From the NCBI RefSeq assembly GCF_036568665.1, contig NZ_DATCSD010000348.1, positions 7,764 to 71,763 of the forward strand: 64,000 bases of DNA, in the 5' to 3' direction. Below the pieces are notes generated by a model. The model was not told where the DNA came from, made no database searches, and was given only the letters and a program-made list of their open reading frames with translations. Within the stretch, counting starts at the first letter, position 1, and the number at the start of each line of letters is the position of its first letter. This DNA is from Ohtaekwangia sp036568665. GTDB taxonomy: Bacteria; Bacteroidota; Bacteroidia; Cytophagales; Cyclobacteriaceae. The position numbers and the translations under genes were made by a program. Below, in pieces: positions 18,104-27,519 of the stretch.

Positions 18104-18655
18104 TTGGCGGAGAAAATGTATAGTACTGGCCAATAATCTTCGGGCTCGTGCAACGGGGTAAGGCACTATATATACCGTAAATGATTTTCTATTGGCCATG
18201 AGTGTTGTCTTGGAAAACGCTCTAAATTCCTGCCGCCGAAAAACATATCTAGAAGCTTCACCTCCAAAAACAATAATCCGCTTAGGCTGAACCCGGTCAA
18301 TTTCGTTTAACAGGACCGCACGGTATTTATCAATCACCACAGTATTTATTTCCGCCAATGATTTGACAAACGCAGTAATATAAAGTCCTGTGTGGGCTGC
18401 CTGTTTGTATATAGCTGATACGTTTTCAGTGGTCCATCCATTGTGTTGTACCTGCACGGTAAAATCATATAAAGACCTGTTGATCAATTCCAGGTTATAT
18501 AACATTTTCCAGGCACCGGTTTTGCCAATGATAGGGACACGCAACCCTTTCCAGTCTTTGTCAAGCGTGATGTTGCCTTCAACAACCCTGTGAAATACCA
18601 GGAAATACTCCGGGTTCTTGTCTAGACCACCACCATGTATCTCAACCAATTCCAT
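18086..18655 (-). CDS. uracil-DNA glycosylase-like protein
   Basis: A 189-residue protein. It starts MELVEIHGGGLDKNP and continues with a block like that of certain UDG-superfamily proteins (DWKGLRVPIIGKTGAWKMLY). The later VQPKRIIVFGGEASRYVF fits the central beta strand and helix of the fold. Family members with this N-terminus have an Asn-Pro pair in the first motif; here it reads VFHRVVEGN. The second motif reads VPYPVARAR without the usual His. The base-excision active site therefore appears changed, and the protein may bind rather than cut. It overlaps the end of the RteC-like remnant by 18 bases. Confidence 0.45.
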   Translation of the reverse strand: MELVEIHGGGLDKNPEYFLVFHRVVEGNITLDKDWKGLRVPIIGKTGAWKMLYNLELINRSLYDFTVQVQHNGWTTENVSAIYKQAAHTGLYITAFVKSLAEINTVVIDKYRAVLLNEIDRVQPKRIIVFGGEASRYVFRRQEFRAFSKTTLMANRKSFTVYIVPYPVARARRLLASTIHFLRQLKGDH

Positions 18656-18727
18656 GTTGTTTAATACTATATCTTACTTCGATAAATCGTGAAAGGAAGA
18701 GATACACGGTACGGTATATACCGGTCA

Positions 18728-21091
18728 TTACTCTATCCTTAAATTTTTAATCGGGTTTGCCCGCGCGGCCTTCGCCGAGTGAAAACTAACCGTGAGTATT
18801 GCCACACAAACAGCAGCGCCTGACGCTATCAGGAAGATAACCAAGTCAAGATCGACATGGTATACAAATGTACTTAACCAGCGATCAACAACATACCACC
18901 CAATGATACTGCCGAGTACCGATGCGATCAAGGTGAGAATAATCACTTCAGAAGCGAGCAGCAGCATAAGGCTGGGTATACCAGCTCCCAAAATCTTACG
19001 TATACCTAATTCCTTAATTCGCTTTTCAGCCGAGAAAGAGGATAAACCAAACAGCCCAAGAAATGAAATCAGTACAGACAGTATTGAAAAATAACTGAAC
19101 ATAGCACCAAACTGGCTTTCTGATTTATACTGTTTGTCCCAGTCTTGAGACAAGAAACTATATTCAAAAGGATAGGAGGGTGCATACCGGGAGTTGATCT
19201 CTTTTAATCCTTCTATAGCTTCGCTTTCATGTCCGGTTTTATAGCGTACAAGAATGACGTTATACCAGGAAGGATCAAACGTCATAAAAAGAGGTTCGAC
19301 TTTATTGTGTATAGATTGAAAATTAAAATCCCTCACCACACCGATAATCTTTCCTCGTCTGGTTCCTCCCAGTGTCAGCAACTGATCAGATGCGTGATCA
19401 AATCCCATGGCCCTGGCAGCAGTTTCATTTATAATGAAGGTGGTAGTATCCGTGCTATATTCTCTGCGAAAATTACGCCCCTCGGCCATTTTCATTCCCA
19501 TGCTTTCTATAAAGCTGTCATCGACAGAAAGACTTGCAAAAGCAATTTGTAATGCAGGATCTTTACCTTCCCATTCCAGGTCCGATCTCGAACCTCCAAA
19601 GTCAATAGGGTTCGTACTACAAAATGATACATTCTCAATAACCGGATTATTGACCAATTCACTCTTGATGGCATCGACATGACTTCGCATATCTCCCTTC
19701 ATGCGCAGGTATATTATACCTTCTCGTTCCAGCCCTATATCTTTACTTTCGATATAGTCCATTTGTTTATTAATTACCAGCGTACCGGCAATAAGGACAA
19801 TGGAGAGTGTAAACTGTGAGACTACCAGTATCTTCCTTAACGCAAAGGATCCCCGGCCCGGCTTCATTTTTCCCTTCAATACCTGTGCAGGCTGAAACCC
19901 GGACAGGTATATAGCAGGATAACTTCCGGCTATTAACCCGGTAAGCATAACAATAGAAAGAAGTATTATGATGGACTGCAAACTCAACAGATCGAGCGAC
20001 AACGTTTTCCCGATGATCTGACTGAATACAGGAAGAGATATAGAGCAAATCAATAACCCAAGTAGTGATGCAGTAAAGACAATCAATAATGTTTCACAAA
20101 AGAATTGTAAAGCAACCTGCCATCGAATGGCCCCTATAGTCTTTCTTAACCCCACTTCCTTCGAACGCTTTTCTGATTGGGCCGTAGTGAGATTCATAAA
20201 ATTTATACACGCAATCACCAATACGAGGATTGCTATAGCAGAGAACACTTGAACACGCTCAATTCGCCCTCCCGATATCACGCCATTCTTAAATTCTCCA
20301 TGAAGATAGTAGTCACTGAATCGCTGAATGAATAACTCTCCTTCATGCTGCGGCCCCAGGCGTGATCTCATTACACCTTTCATCTTCCTTTGGAATGATT
20401 CGGGAGTAGCATTTGCATTCAATAAGACTACGGTACCAATACTACTCTCCCCCCACTGCTCCAGCCAGTCTTTGTTTTTGTTGAGATACCAGTCAAAAGG
20501 AATTAGGAAATCAAATCGCAAGGATGAATTGGCCGGCAATTCTTCTAGTATACCGGTAACAGTAAAACTTTCTGATTCATCCATGAGCAGTGTTTTTCCG
20601 AGGGCGTTCTCATTTCCGAAAAGCCTGGCAGCGGCTTGCCCGGTAAGTACAATGGAATGTATATCTTTTAAGGCGTCCAGTATATTTCCTTCCTTCATCG
20701 GGAAGGTAAACATTTGCAGAAAGTCAGGATCTACAAACCTGCCTTTCTCATAAAAGCTTTTGTCGTTGGCTTTAAACAATCGCTGATCAAGCCATGTCAG
20801 GCGGGTTGATAACCGGACTTCGGGAAACGTTTCTTTCATGAAGGAACGTAACGGACCTGGCGTAGCGACATCGGTATAAATCTCACCGTTCGAATACCGG
20901 TGATTTTGCAACACCCGGTATAACTGGTTGCCCTGCAAGTGAAAAGCATCTGTGTTCAACTCATCCTGTACCCATACGAGAATGATCAGGCTGCATGAAA
21001 TCCCGGCAGCAAGCCCGAGAATATTTATCAATGAGAAAAGTTTATTACGAAATAGATTTCGAATAGCAATAATGAAATAATTTTTGAGCAT
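18728..21091 (-). CDS. FtsX/MacB-type ABC transporter permease
   Basis: A 787-residue permease, paralogous to the one at 1131-3482. It starts MLKNYFIIAIRNLFRNKL with a first membrane helix, a MacB_PCD periplasmic domain (residues about 50-245), FtsX domain 1 with KRSKEVGLRKTIGAIR, a second periplasmic domain with NETAARAMGF, and FtsX domain 2 with EKRIKELGIRKILGAG, ending ANPIKNLRIE. No ATPase partner is adjacent. It is read away from the TetR-PNPOx cluster on the same strand, 60 bases beyond the small gene at 21152, and could be co-transcribed with it. Confidence 0.85.
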   Translation of the reverse strand: MLKNYFIIAIRNLFRNKLFSLINILGLAAGISCSLIILVWVQDELNTDAFHLQGNQLYRVLQNHRYSNGEIYTDVATPGPLRSFMKETFPEVRLSTRLTWLDQRLFKANDKSFYEKGRFVDPDFLQMFTFPMKEGNILDALKDIHSIVLTGQAAARLFGNENALGKTLLMDESESFTVTGILEELPANSSLRFDFLIPFDWYLNKNKDWLEQWGESSIGTVVLLNANATPESFQRKMKGVMRSRLGPQHEGELFIQRFSDYYLHGEFKNGVISGGRIERVQVFSAIAILVLVIACINFMNLTTAQSEKRSKEVGLRKTIGAIRWQVALQFFCETLLIVFTASLLGLLICSISLPVFSQIIGKTLSLDLLSLQSIIILLSIVMLTGLIAGSYPAIYLSGFQPAQVLKGKMKPGRGSFALRKILVVSQFTLSIVLIAGTLVINKQMDYIESKDIGLEREGIIYLRMKGDMRSHVDAIKSELVNNPVIENVSFCSTNPIDFGGSRSDLEWEGKDPALQIAFASLSVDDSFIESMGMKMAEGRNFRREYSTDTTTFIINETAARAMGFDHASDQLLTLGGTRRGKIIGVVRDFNFQSIHNKVEPLFMTFDPSWYNVILVRYKTGHESEAIEGLKEINSRYAPSYPFEYSFLSQDWDKQYKSESQFGAMFSYFSILSVLISFLGLFGLSSFSAEKRIKELGIRKILGAGIPSLMLLLASEVIILTLIASVLGSIIGWYVVDRWLSTFVYHVDLDLVIFLIASGAAVCVAILTVSFHSAKAARANPIKNLRIE

Positions 21092-21151
21092 AGTAATTTT
21101 TTGTTACTGTGTTTACCGGAGTAACAAGGCATGGTTACACCATCATCTAGA

Positions 21152-21346
21152 TTATTCCTGAGGCGAATCAGAAGCAGGTATATTTTTACTTTCCAATTTC
21201 TCCAGAGCTTCGTCCCACATATAGTCTCCGCACTCATCGTTCACCCACGGTTCATTGTCAGGCTGTATCTTTTCAGTAGATTCCTGCTGTTGGGCCGGGC
21301 TTGCCTGCTGTTTTTGCAAGCTGGGTAATCTCTTTACTTTATTCAT
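21152..21346 (-). CDS. small acidic hypothetical protein
   Basis: A 64-residue protein (MNKVKRLPSLQKQQASPAQQ...) with a Gln/Ser-rich N-terminal half and an acidic C-terminal half (DNEPWVNDECGDYMWDEALE). It has no membrane segment and looks disordered. It starts 15 bases after the PNPOx-like gene on the same strand, which argues that it is real and part of the TetR-PNPOx transcript. Confidence 0.45.
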   Translation of the reverse strand: MNKVKRLPSLQKQQASPAQQQESTEKIQPDNEPWVNDECGDYMWDEALEKLESKNIPASDSPQE

Positions 21347-21361
21347 CGGTATATATTTATA

Positions 21362-21982
21362 CTATATTGGGTCGCTGGATTTTTTCAGCATCTCCAGTTC
21401 CTTCTCGAGTTTCTGGACACGTTCCATGAGAGGTTGTAAAGCTTCCTGCACTTCTTCTTCCGTATACCGGGGTGTAATGTGCTGGGGACAATTCCAATCG
21501 TATCCCTGTATATGAAATAACATGATACGTTCTGCTTTTGCTGCATACCCCTTGGGCATAAGCCGCTCTGCCAAGTCTGGTCGTTCATTCAATTCATGAA
21601 TAGAGACGGTGGCAAATAACTTCAGCCGGGTCTTGCTGGCGTAGTCCATTAAAAATAAAGCGGCTTTGTTATTTGTTTCCAGGTTGCCGGTCGTAATATA
21701 CTGCCTGTTCCCTGCGTAATCGGCCATGCCCAGTGTACCCGAATCAAGTACTTTTAAAAAACCTTTCGGGCCACCACGAAATTGAATATAGGGATAACCG
21801 CTTGTTGCTGTTGTAGCGAGGAAAAAGCCATCGAGTGATTCGATGAAGCCGATCTCGTTACCAGTTAGTCCTCCTAGGTATTCTTCTTTTTCTAACCGAG
21901 CGTAACTTCTCCTGCTTCCGTATCTTTCCTGCAGCAGCCTCGATGCTTCCGAGAAAGCAATACTTGCAAATGCACGATCCAT
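21362..21982 (-). CDS. pyridoxamine 5'-phosphate oxidase family protein
   Basis: A 206-residue flavin-binding split-barrel protein. Residues 45-130 hold the barrel: GFIESLDGFFLATTATSGYP, YIQFRGGPKGFLKVLD, and TGNLETNNKAALFLMDYA. The C-terminal 40 residues form a helical, coiled-coil-like tail (EALQPLMERVQKLEKELEML). Members of this subfamily are FMN- or F420-type reductases or general stress proteins rather than true PdxH. It lies 10 bases downstream of the TetR gene and so is probably co-regulated with it. Confidence 0.8.
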   Translation of the reverse strand: MDRAFASIAFSEASRLLQERYGSRRSYARLEKEEYLGGLTGNEIGFIESLDGFFLATTATSGYPYIQFRGGPKGFLKVLDSGTLGMADYAGNRQYITTGNLETNNKAALFLMDYASKTRLKLFATVSIHELNERPDLAERLMPKGYAAKAERIMLFHIQGYDWNCPQHITPRYTEEEVQEALQPLMERVQKLEKELEMLKKSSDPI

Positions 21983-21992
21983 AGTTATAGGG

Positions 21993-22625
21993 TTAAATTT
22001 TTAAAAATGGTCCTTCCAACCTTTCCTCACCTTCTCCAGAGGGTATACCTACAATCATCTTCTCTACATAGCCTATTATCAACTGGGCAGTCTTTACATC
22101 TTCCAATGTTTTATTAAGCATGACTGCCCCTTCAAGCAAAACAATGAATGCTGCAGCAATCTGCTCACAATTAATCGAAGAATGAAATTCCCTCGCATGG
22201 ATTCCTTTTTCCAACAAGGCAACCAACTTGTTCTTCCATCCCATGACTGCCCACTTCAATTTTTGCTTCAATACAGGAACTGAGTTATCAACTTTGGACA
22301 TTGCATTGAGAACAGGACAACTACGGTTAGGTAAAGTCTGTTGCAAGAAGACACTGTAAACCCGGATGTAAACCACCATTTTTTCACGAATCGTAGCGCA
22401 CTGATCCATCTCTGCATTCACCCGCCCATTCAATCGTTCCAGGTTATACTCAAATGCTGCAATCGCCAAGTGAGCCTTGTCTTCGAAATTACTATATATA
22501 GTGCCCTTTGATAACCCGGTTGCATCCATGATGTCGGCCAGGGAAGTCTGCGAATAACCCCTGGAGTTGAATAGGTTGGCTGTTCTCTCCAGTATCAAAC
22601 GGCGCGTTCTCTCGCCCTTTTTCAT
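21993..22625 (-). CDS. TetR family transcriptional repressor
   Basis: A 210-residue TetR regulator. The N-terminal helix-turn-helix is clear: TRRLILERTANLFNSRGYSQ followed by TSLADIMDATGLSKGTIYSN. The C-terminal ligand domain is less conserved, with CPVLNAMSKVDNSVPVLKQK typical of the group that controls reductases and hydrolases. The divergent promoter region (22626-22833) carries two ACC-N4-GGT palindromes that are probable operators. It is the first gene of a transcript with the PNPOx-like gene and the small gene. Confidence 0.85.
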   Translation of the reverse strand: MKKGERTRRLILERTANLFNSRGYSQTSLADIMDATGLSKGTIYSNFEDKAHLAIAAFEYNLERLNGRVNAEMDQCATIREKMVVYIRVYSVFLQQTLPNRSCPVLNAMSKVDNSVPVLKQKLKWAVMGWKNKLVALLEKGIHAREFHSSINCEQIAAAFIVLLEGAVMLNKTLEDVKTAQLIIGYVEKMIVGIPSGEGEERLEGPFLKI

Positions 22626-22681
22626 TGCCAGTGTTTTATTAAAAAGAAGTGGCTATTGGATTTCTAAGCCGTAACAAAAAT

Positions 22682-22726
22682 ATACCATTTGGTATTTTGT
22701 ATCAAAGTAATTTGGACCAAACGGTC
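22682..22726. promoter_or_regulatory. two probable TetR operators
   Basis: ATACCATTTGGTAT (22682-22695) and GACCAAACGGTC (22715-22726). Both have the arms ACC and GGT around four bases, with centres 32 bases apart, in the divergent gap between the TetR gene and the alpha/beta hydrolase. The reverse complement of the second, GACCGTTTGGTC, matches the sites at 28133 and 28168. Confidence 0.6.
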
Positions 22727-22833
22727 TGGAAATAGTTCGGAATGTCGCCCACCGTACAAACATCAAAAAATGGGCTGCCTAGTTTTGAGGCGAACTAGCA
22801 TAAAATCGAGTCAAATCCACTAATTAGTATAAC

Positions 22834-23817
22834 ATGTCAAAGGAAAATCATGCTATTGCCGACTACGCAACGGATCCACGCCTGGATATAGGAGTGAAAG
22901 AATTTTTAAAGGCAATAAATTCCGGAATACCGCCACTGGAAACACTGCCGCCCCAGGTTGTCAGAGAAATTCTGATGCAGGCACAGGCCTCGGTAATCGT
23001 TAACACATCAGGTATAGATGTCCATGAAAGAACCATTGTTTCGGATGGATTTAGTATCCAGCTATATATAGTCAAGCCCCAGAATACAACAGAAAAACTT
23101 CCCGCATTTCTGTTTCTTCATGGCGGTGGCTGGGTTGTAGGTGATTTTGAAACACACAAGAGACTCGTGCGTGACCTGGTTTTCTTCTCGGGTGCAGCAG
23201 CGGTATTTGTCAATTATTCTCTGGCACCGGAAGCAAAGTACCCGCAGGCATTGAATGAAATATATGCCACCTTGAAATGGTTGGCTATACACGGGGATGA
23301 AATTGGTATTGATGGAGAACGCCTGGCGATCGTAGGGAATAGTGCAGGAGGAAACATGGCTACTGTAACCTCCATTCTCGCCAAAGAGCGGAAAGGACCT
23401 GAGATCAAACTACAGGTATTATTGTGGCCCAACCTGGATATAAATTTTGATACAGGTTCTTACCGGGAGTTTGCCGAGCAGCGATTCCTGACCAAGCCTT
23501 TCGTTGAGTGGATCTATGATCTATATACTTCAGGTCAGGAGCAGCGTGAACTGATATATGTTTCTCCTCTCCGTGCATCGGTTGATCAGCTCCGTGGTTT
23601 GCCGCAGGCGTTGATCGTAACGGCTGAGAATGACATTCTGCAGGATGAGGGTGAGGCTTATAGCCGAAAGCTCAGGGAAGCAGGAGTCGAGTCCGCTTCA
23701 GTATGTTACAAAGGAATGATCCATGACTTTGGTGTTCTCAATGCACTGGCAGAATTACCTGCCACGCGTTCCATGGTACTACATGTGGCAGCTACATTAA
23801 GAAGATATCTTTTCTAA
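22834..23817 (+). CDS. alpha/beta hydrolase of the HSL (lipase/esterase) type
   Basis: A 327-residue esterase. The oxyanion motif HGGGW (in FLFLHGGGWVVGDFETH) is near residue 96 and the nucleophile elbow GNSAGG near 170. The acid lies in TAENDILQDEGEAY and the His in GMIHDFGVLN, completing the triad. The order and spacing fit the hormone-sensitive-lipase family IV, which hydrolyses short acyl esters. There is no signal peptide, so it acts in the cytoplasm. It is divergent from the TetR gene and probably repressed through the operators between them; the Cld-like gene follows 23 bases later. Confidence 0.9.
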   Translation: MSKENHAIADYATDPRLDIGVKEFLKAINSGIPPLETLPPQVVREILMQAQASVIVNTSGIDVHERTIVSDGFSIQLYIVKPQNTTEKLPAFLFLHGGGWVVGDFETHKRLVRDLVFFSGAAAVFVNYSLAPEAKYPQALNEIYATLKWLAIHGDEIGIDGERLAIVGNSAGGNMATVTSILAKERKGPEIKLQVLLWPNLDINFDTGSYREFAEQRFLTKPFVEWIYDLYTSGQEQRELIYVSPLRASVDQLRGLPQALIVTAENDILQDEGEAYSRKLREAGVESASVCYKGMIHDFGVLNALAELPATRSMVLHVAATLRRYLF

Positions 23818-23840
23818 AATCAGGCAATGCCTGGAAAACC

Positions 23841-24419
23841 ATGCAAGGTATAAATAGAGATACTGAAGCCGGTATATTCTCCTTTATCGGGTCAGCCAGA
23901 GGATCATGGAAAGTACAGTCAATGACAACAGTGACTGGCCGAAGCCTGGAATATGTTTCTGCCATTGATGTGAGGGCCGGAGAGCTTAATCTTATTGAAA
24001 AGAGTTCTGCCGCCTGGGTAATTACCGCAGCACTGAGTCACGCGAGATATACCACACGGAAGGAGAAAGTGGAACTGGCCGACTCTTCCCTGCAAACAGG
24101 TAATCCGGACTTTGATTTTGCCGCCATGATCCCCATTAAGAAATCTGCCGAATGGTGGGAAATGACACAAGATGAAAGAAGACGAATTTTCGAGGAGGAC
24201 TCTCGCCACATTCGAAACGGACTCGCTTATGCGGGTATCATTGCTCGCAGACTTTATCATAGTAAAGATCGTGGAGAAGATTTTGATTTTGTCACTTGGT
24301 TTGAATTTACGTCATCTCATGCGAATGCGTTTGATACTTTATGTGAATTACTTCGTTCCTCGGAAGAATGGAAATACGTGCTCCGGGAGATTGACATCCG
24401 GCTTGTCAGGGATAATTGA
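23841..24419 (+). CDS. chlorite-dismutase-like haem protein
   Basis: A 192-residue protein of the Cld superfamily (short lineage). Recognisable parts are SAEWWEMTQDERRRIFEEDS, the His-containing SRHIRNGLAYAGIIARRLYH, and EDFDFVTWFEF followed by LRSSEEWKYVLREIDIRLVR. Family members bind haem through a conserved His and range from chlorite dismutases to proteins of unknown function. The distal Arg that distinguishes true chlorite dismutase cannot be placed with certainty by eye. It is co-directional with the hydrolase (23 bases apart), so they are likely one transcript under TetR control. Confidence 0.7.
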   Translation: MQGINRDTEAGIFSFIGSARGSWKVQSMTTVTGRSLEYVSAIDVRAGELNLIEKSSAAWVITAALSHARYTTRKEKVELADSSLQTGNPDFDFAAMIPIKKSAEWWEMTQDERRRIFEEDSRHIRNGLAYAGIIARRLYHSKDRGEDFDFVTWFEFTSSHANAFDTLCELLRSSEEWKYVLREIDIRLVRDN

Positions 24420-24575
24420 GATTGGGGAAGAGTACAAAACTTCTTTATACCATTTTGTCAGTCACCCGGATTAAAGATCGCCAGGCCGAGGGCTACTAAA
24501 TCCTGCCCACTAGGAAATAGCCTTCATCTGGATATACGGAGTTCCTACAGTTTCAGCTATTTATAGTATAGCATT

Positions 24576-24607
24576 AGGAGCAGATTTGAAAAGACCTGCT
24601 CCTTTTG
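24576..24607 (+). terminator. rho-independent terminator
   Basis: AGGAGCAG and CTGCTCCT form a perfect 8-bp stem with a 12-base loop, then further T residues. It lies about 155 bases after the Cld-like gene and before the nitrilase. Confidence 0.65.
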
Positions 24608-24658
24608 ATGGTTTACAACTCAAATGCTAAATTTTATACTTGATAGATTTTTATCCCT

Positions 24659-25597
24659 ATGAATAAAGTAGTAATTGCTATAGGACAATACGGTCCCGTC
24701 TTTCTTGACCTGGAGAAAAGCCTCGAGAAGTTGGTATATATAGTAAAAGAAGCAGCGATGAAAGAAGCTCATCTTCTGGTGCTGGGGGAATCCTGGTTTT
24801 CCGGTTATCCCTCATGGCTCGATTTCAATGCCGACGTAGCCAACTGGGATAACGGCGATATGAAAGAAGCTTATTGGCAGATATACAGCAGCAGTGTAGC
24901 TGTAAAGAGTTCGCAGATGCAGGTGATTACTACACTTGCCAAAGAAAACAAGATTACCCTTGCGTTTGGATTTAATGAACGGGTTGATGCAGGACCTGGC
25001 AATGGTACCATCTATAATTCGTTTGCAATAGTCGATCAGCACGGGCAGATAGCTGTTCACCATCGAAAGCTTGTCCCGACTTTTAACGAGCGGCTCGTAT
25101 ATGGAAATGGTGATGGCGTAGGCTTACAGGCAGCACAAATCTCGTGGGGAAGAATAGGAGGAAGTATATGCTGGGAACACTGGATGCCACTTACACGTCA
25201 GGCATTGCACGATGCAGGAGAGCACATCCATGTTGCCTTCTGGCCATCTGTGAATGAAATACACACGCTCGCCAGCAGGCATTATGCCTTCGAAGGCAGA
25301 TGCTTTGTCGTGGCAGTGGGTCAACTACTTTCTTGTGCCGACCTCCCGTCAGCACTCAAACCGTTACCGGAGAAGGTGATCCATAAGGACGGTCTTTTGC
25401 TGAACGGAGGAAGCTGTATTATAGCTCCGAACGGAGAGTTCATTACCTCCCCCGTGTATGATCGCGAAGCGTTGATAGTCGCTGAAGTAGATTTATCAGA
25501 GACAATCAAAGAACGCCTTACACTTGATACATCGGGACATTACCAGCGAAGGGATGTTTTTAGTTTTAAGGTCAAGGACTCCCATCGAGATTTTTGA
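24659..25597 (+). CDS. nitrilase-family carbon-nitrogen hydrolase
   Basis: A 312-residue member of the nitrilase branch. The catalytic Glu is in LVLGESWFSGYPSW, the Lys in HHRKLVPTFNERLVYGNGDG, and the Cys in GGSICWEHWMPL. The 'CWEHWMPL' and 'NERLVYGNGDG' motifs are those of true nitrilases, which convert nitriles to carboxylic acids and ammonia, rather than amidases. It is preceded by a terminator and so has its own promoter. Downstream it converges with fabF across an AT-repeat. With the esterase and Cld-like gene it suggests a detoxification or scavenging cluster. Confidence 0.85.
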   Translation: MNKVVIAIGQYGPVFLDLEKSLEKLVYIVKEAAMKEAHLLVLGESWFSGYPSWLDFNADVANWDNGDMKEAYWQIYSSSVAVKSSQMQVITTLAKENKITLAFGFNERVDAGPGNGTIYNSFAIVDQHGQIAVHHRKLVPTFNERLVYGNGDGVGLQAAQISWGRIGGSICWEHWMPLTRQALHDAGEHIHVAFWPSVNEIHTLASRHYAFEGRCFVVAVGQLLSCADLPSALKPLPEKVIHKDGLLLNGGSCIIAPNGEFITSPVYDREALIVAEVDLSETIKERLTLDTSGHYQRRDVFSFKVKDSHRDF

Positions 25598-25693
25598 TAT
25601 TGGAGTAAAAGAGGCTGCGCTCGTATAGACATTGCCATAAACAATTCAAACCCTGATCTATACTATGAAACGCTTAGTATAAAGAGATTGCTG

Positions 25694-25711
25694 GTATATA
25701 TATATATATAC
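25694..25711. repeat. alternating TA palindrome at a convergent gene end
   Basis: GTATATATATATATATAC, a perfect 18-bp palindrome, lies between the convergent nitrilase and fabF genes and touches the fabF stop codon. It could melt easily, be a weak bidirectional stop, or be a simple repeat. Confidence 0.6.
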
Positions 25712-26961
25712 TAAGCAGAAAACTTTTTGAAAAGGGAGCTGGCCGTATGCCCTCCAAAACCAAACGTATTGTTAAGCGCGTGAGTAACTTCACACTCAAG
25801 ATACTTGCCGGTAACAAGATTCAGCCCAGACGGGATTTGATCATCCGGGTTGTCAACATTAATGGTTGCCGGTATAACATCGTTCTTTACCGACAAGATA
25901 CATATAATACTTTCTATAGCACCGGCAGCGCCCAGGAGGTGTCCTGTCATGGACTTGGTTGAGCTAATCGGTACAGGTATATCTCCAAAAACTTTCTTAA
26001 TGCCGTTGAGTTCACTCAAGTCCCCTATGGGAGTGGAGGTAGCGTGTGCGTTTATATAGTCTATCTTTACAGGAGAAATGCCAGCATCCTGAAGAGCTTT
26101 AGTCATTCCTAAAGCAGCTCCTATGCCGTCGGTGGGTGTACCCGTCAAATGGTATGCATCTGCGGCCATACCGCCCCCGATTATCTCTGCATATACTCTT
26201 GCGCCCCGCTGCAAGGCATGATCCAGTTCCTCCAATACCAAAGCACCTGCTCCTTCGCCAATGACAAATCCGTCCCTGTCGGCATCAAAAGGTCTGGATG
26301 CGGCAGTTGGAGCTTCATTCCTTTTTGATAAAGCCTGTGAGGCATTGAATCCTCCGATGGACGCAGGAGTAATAGGTGCTTCTGAGCCTCCTGCAATTAT
26401 GATGGTGGCCTTTCCCAGGCGGATGGTGTCAAAGGCATTAATAATGGCTGTATTTGAAGATGCACACGCTGACACCGTACAATAATTTGGGCCCTGTAAT
26501 TTATGCCGGATTGAAATAACGCCTGCGGCAATATCGGCTATCATTTTGGGTATAAAGAATGGATTAAATCGAGGCATACCATCACCGGTATAAAACTCCT
26601 TTACCTGATTTTCAAATGTACCTATACCTCCATTCCCCGAAGCCCAGATCACACCTATATCGCAGCGTTGAGTAAGAGTATAATTTTCAAATTTTAACCC
26701 TGCATCAAGAATTGCTTCGTCACTGGCAGCGATAGCATACTGGGTAAATAAGTCATATTTCTTGACCTCTTTCTTCTCCACGTATCGCTCGACCTCAAAG
26801 TTTTTCACCTCGCAGCCAAAATGTGTTTTGAATTTCGCGGTGTCAAATTTTGTAATCCTGTCAGCGCCACTCTTTCCCAGAAGTATATTCGACCAGAACT
26901 CATTGACAGAATTTCCCAGAGGGGTAATAGCACCTAGCCCTGTTATAACAACTCGCTTCAT
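25711..26961 (-). CDS. fabF: beta-ketoacyl-ACP synthase II
   Basis: A 416-residue condensing enzyme, the usual length for FabF. MKRVVITGLGAITPLGNS is the standard start. The catalytic Cys is in CTVSACASSNTA, and the two His residues in NAHATSTPIGD and TKSMTGHLLGAAGAIES. The C-terminal NNTFGFGGHTASSLFKKF is typical. It extends acyl-ACP with malonyl-ACP. It is not in a fatty-acid core operon (no acpP or fabG adjacent) but follows a thioesterase by 20 bases and a TetR gene, so it is probably an accessory copy serving an inducible pathway. Confidence 0.9.
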   Translation of the reverse strand: MKRVVITGLGAITPLGNSVNEFWSNILLGKSGADRITKFDTAKFKTHFGCEVKNFEVERYVEKKEVKKYDLFTQYAIAASDEAILDAGLKFENYTLTQRCDIGVIWASGNGGIGTFENQVKEFYTGDGMPRFNPFFIPKMIADIAAGVISIRHKLQGPNYCTVSACASSNTAIINAFDTIRLGKATIIIAGGSEAPITPASIGGFNASQALSKRNEAPTAASRPFDADRDGFVIGEGAGALVLEELDHALQRGARVYAEIIGGGMAADAYHLTGTPTDGIGAALGMTKALQDAGISPVKIDYINAHATSTPIGDLSELNGIKKVFGDIPVPISSTKSMTGHLLGAAGAIESIICILSVKNDVIPATINVDNPDDQIPSGLNLVTGKYLECEVTHALNNTFGFGGHTASSLFKKFSA

Positions 26962-26981
26962 TCCTGTGTATATATTAAAGT

Positions 26982-27485
26982 TTACGCCTGTTTTTTAAAC
27001 TCTATGAGAAGGCATGTACTGGTGGCATGCGCATACAATACGCCGTTATCATCGATTAGCTGTGCCTCTGCCAGCGAGGTTCTGGCCCCCGTGAAAATAA
27101 CCTTGCCAACAGCCATCAGTTTACCCTGCTTCACCGTGACTCCCTTTACAAAATTTACTTTCATTTCTATGGTAGTATAGCCTATACCAGCCTTCAATGT
27201 AGAGTGTACGGAACATCCCATAGCAGAATCAAGCAAAGTAGAGATCACTCCGCCATGAACCGCTCCAATAGGATTATAGTGAAACTCCTTCGGAAGAAAT
27301 TCAAAGGCTACGTTACCCTCCCGGATGTCCTTCACATAAATATCCAGTGTATGCAATACCGGCGGCAACGGAAGTTTACCTTCCTGCATGGCACGTAAAT
27401 ACTCCAGTCCGGACATGGATTGCGCTGTAACCGCGCCCTCCAAGGGATCCTGCCATTGATAGGTTCTTTCGCGTGATGTGCTCAT
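26982..27485 (-). CDS. PaaI-type hotdog thioesterase
   Basis: A 167-residue hotdog-fold protein. The diagnostic block is FHYNPIGAVHGGVISTLLDS then AMGCSVHSTLKAGIGYTTIE, with HGG and the following Asp/Ser typical of the PaaI active site. TARTSLAEAQLID is the late strand (here TGARTSLAEAQLID). It should hydrolyse aromatic or short acyl-CoA thioesters. It stands between the TetR gene (34 bases) and fabF (20 bases) on the same strand, so the three form an operon with autoregulation. Confidence 0.85.
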   Translation of the reverse strand: MSTSRERTYQWQDPLEGAVTAQSMSGLEYLRAMQEGKLPLPPVLHTLDIYVKDIREGNVAFEFLPKEFHYNPIGAVHGGVISTLLDSAMGCSVHSTLKAGIGYTTIEMKVNFVKGVTVKQGKLMAVGKVIFTGARTSLAEAQLIDDNGVLYAHATSTCLLIEFKKQA

Positions 27486-27519
27486 AGATATATATACTAT
27501 ATATTCTTAAAACTTGATT

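Noticed and set aside
25694..25711. TA repeat as an insertion-sequence end or origin
   Set aside because: No transposase, matching second end or DnaA-box cluster is nearby; it is a simple palindrome between convergent genes.
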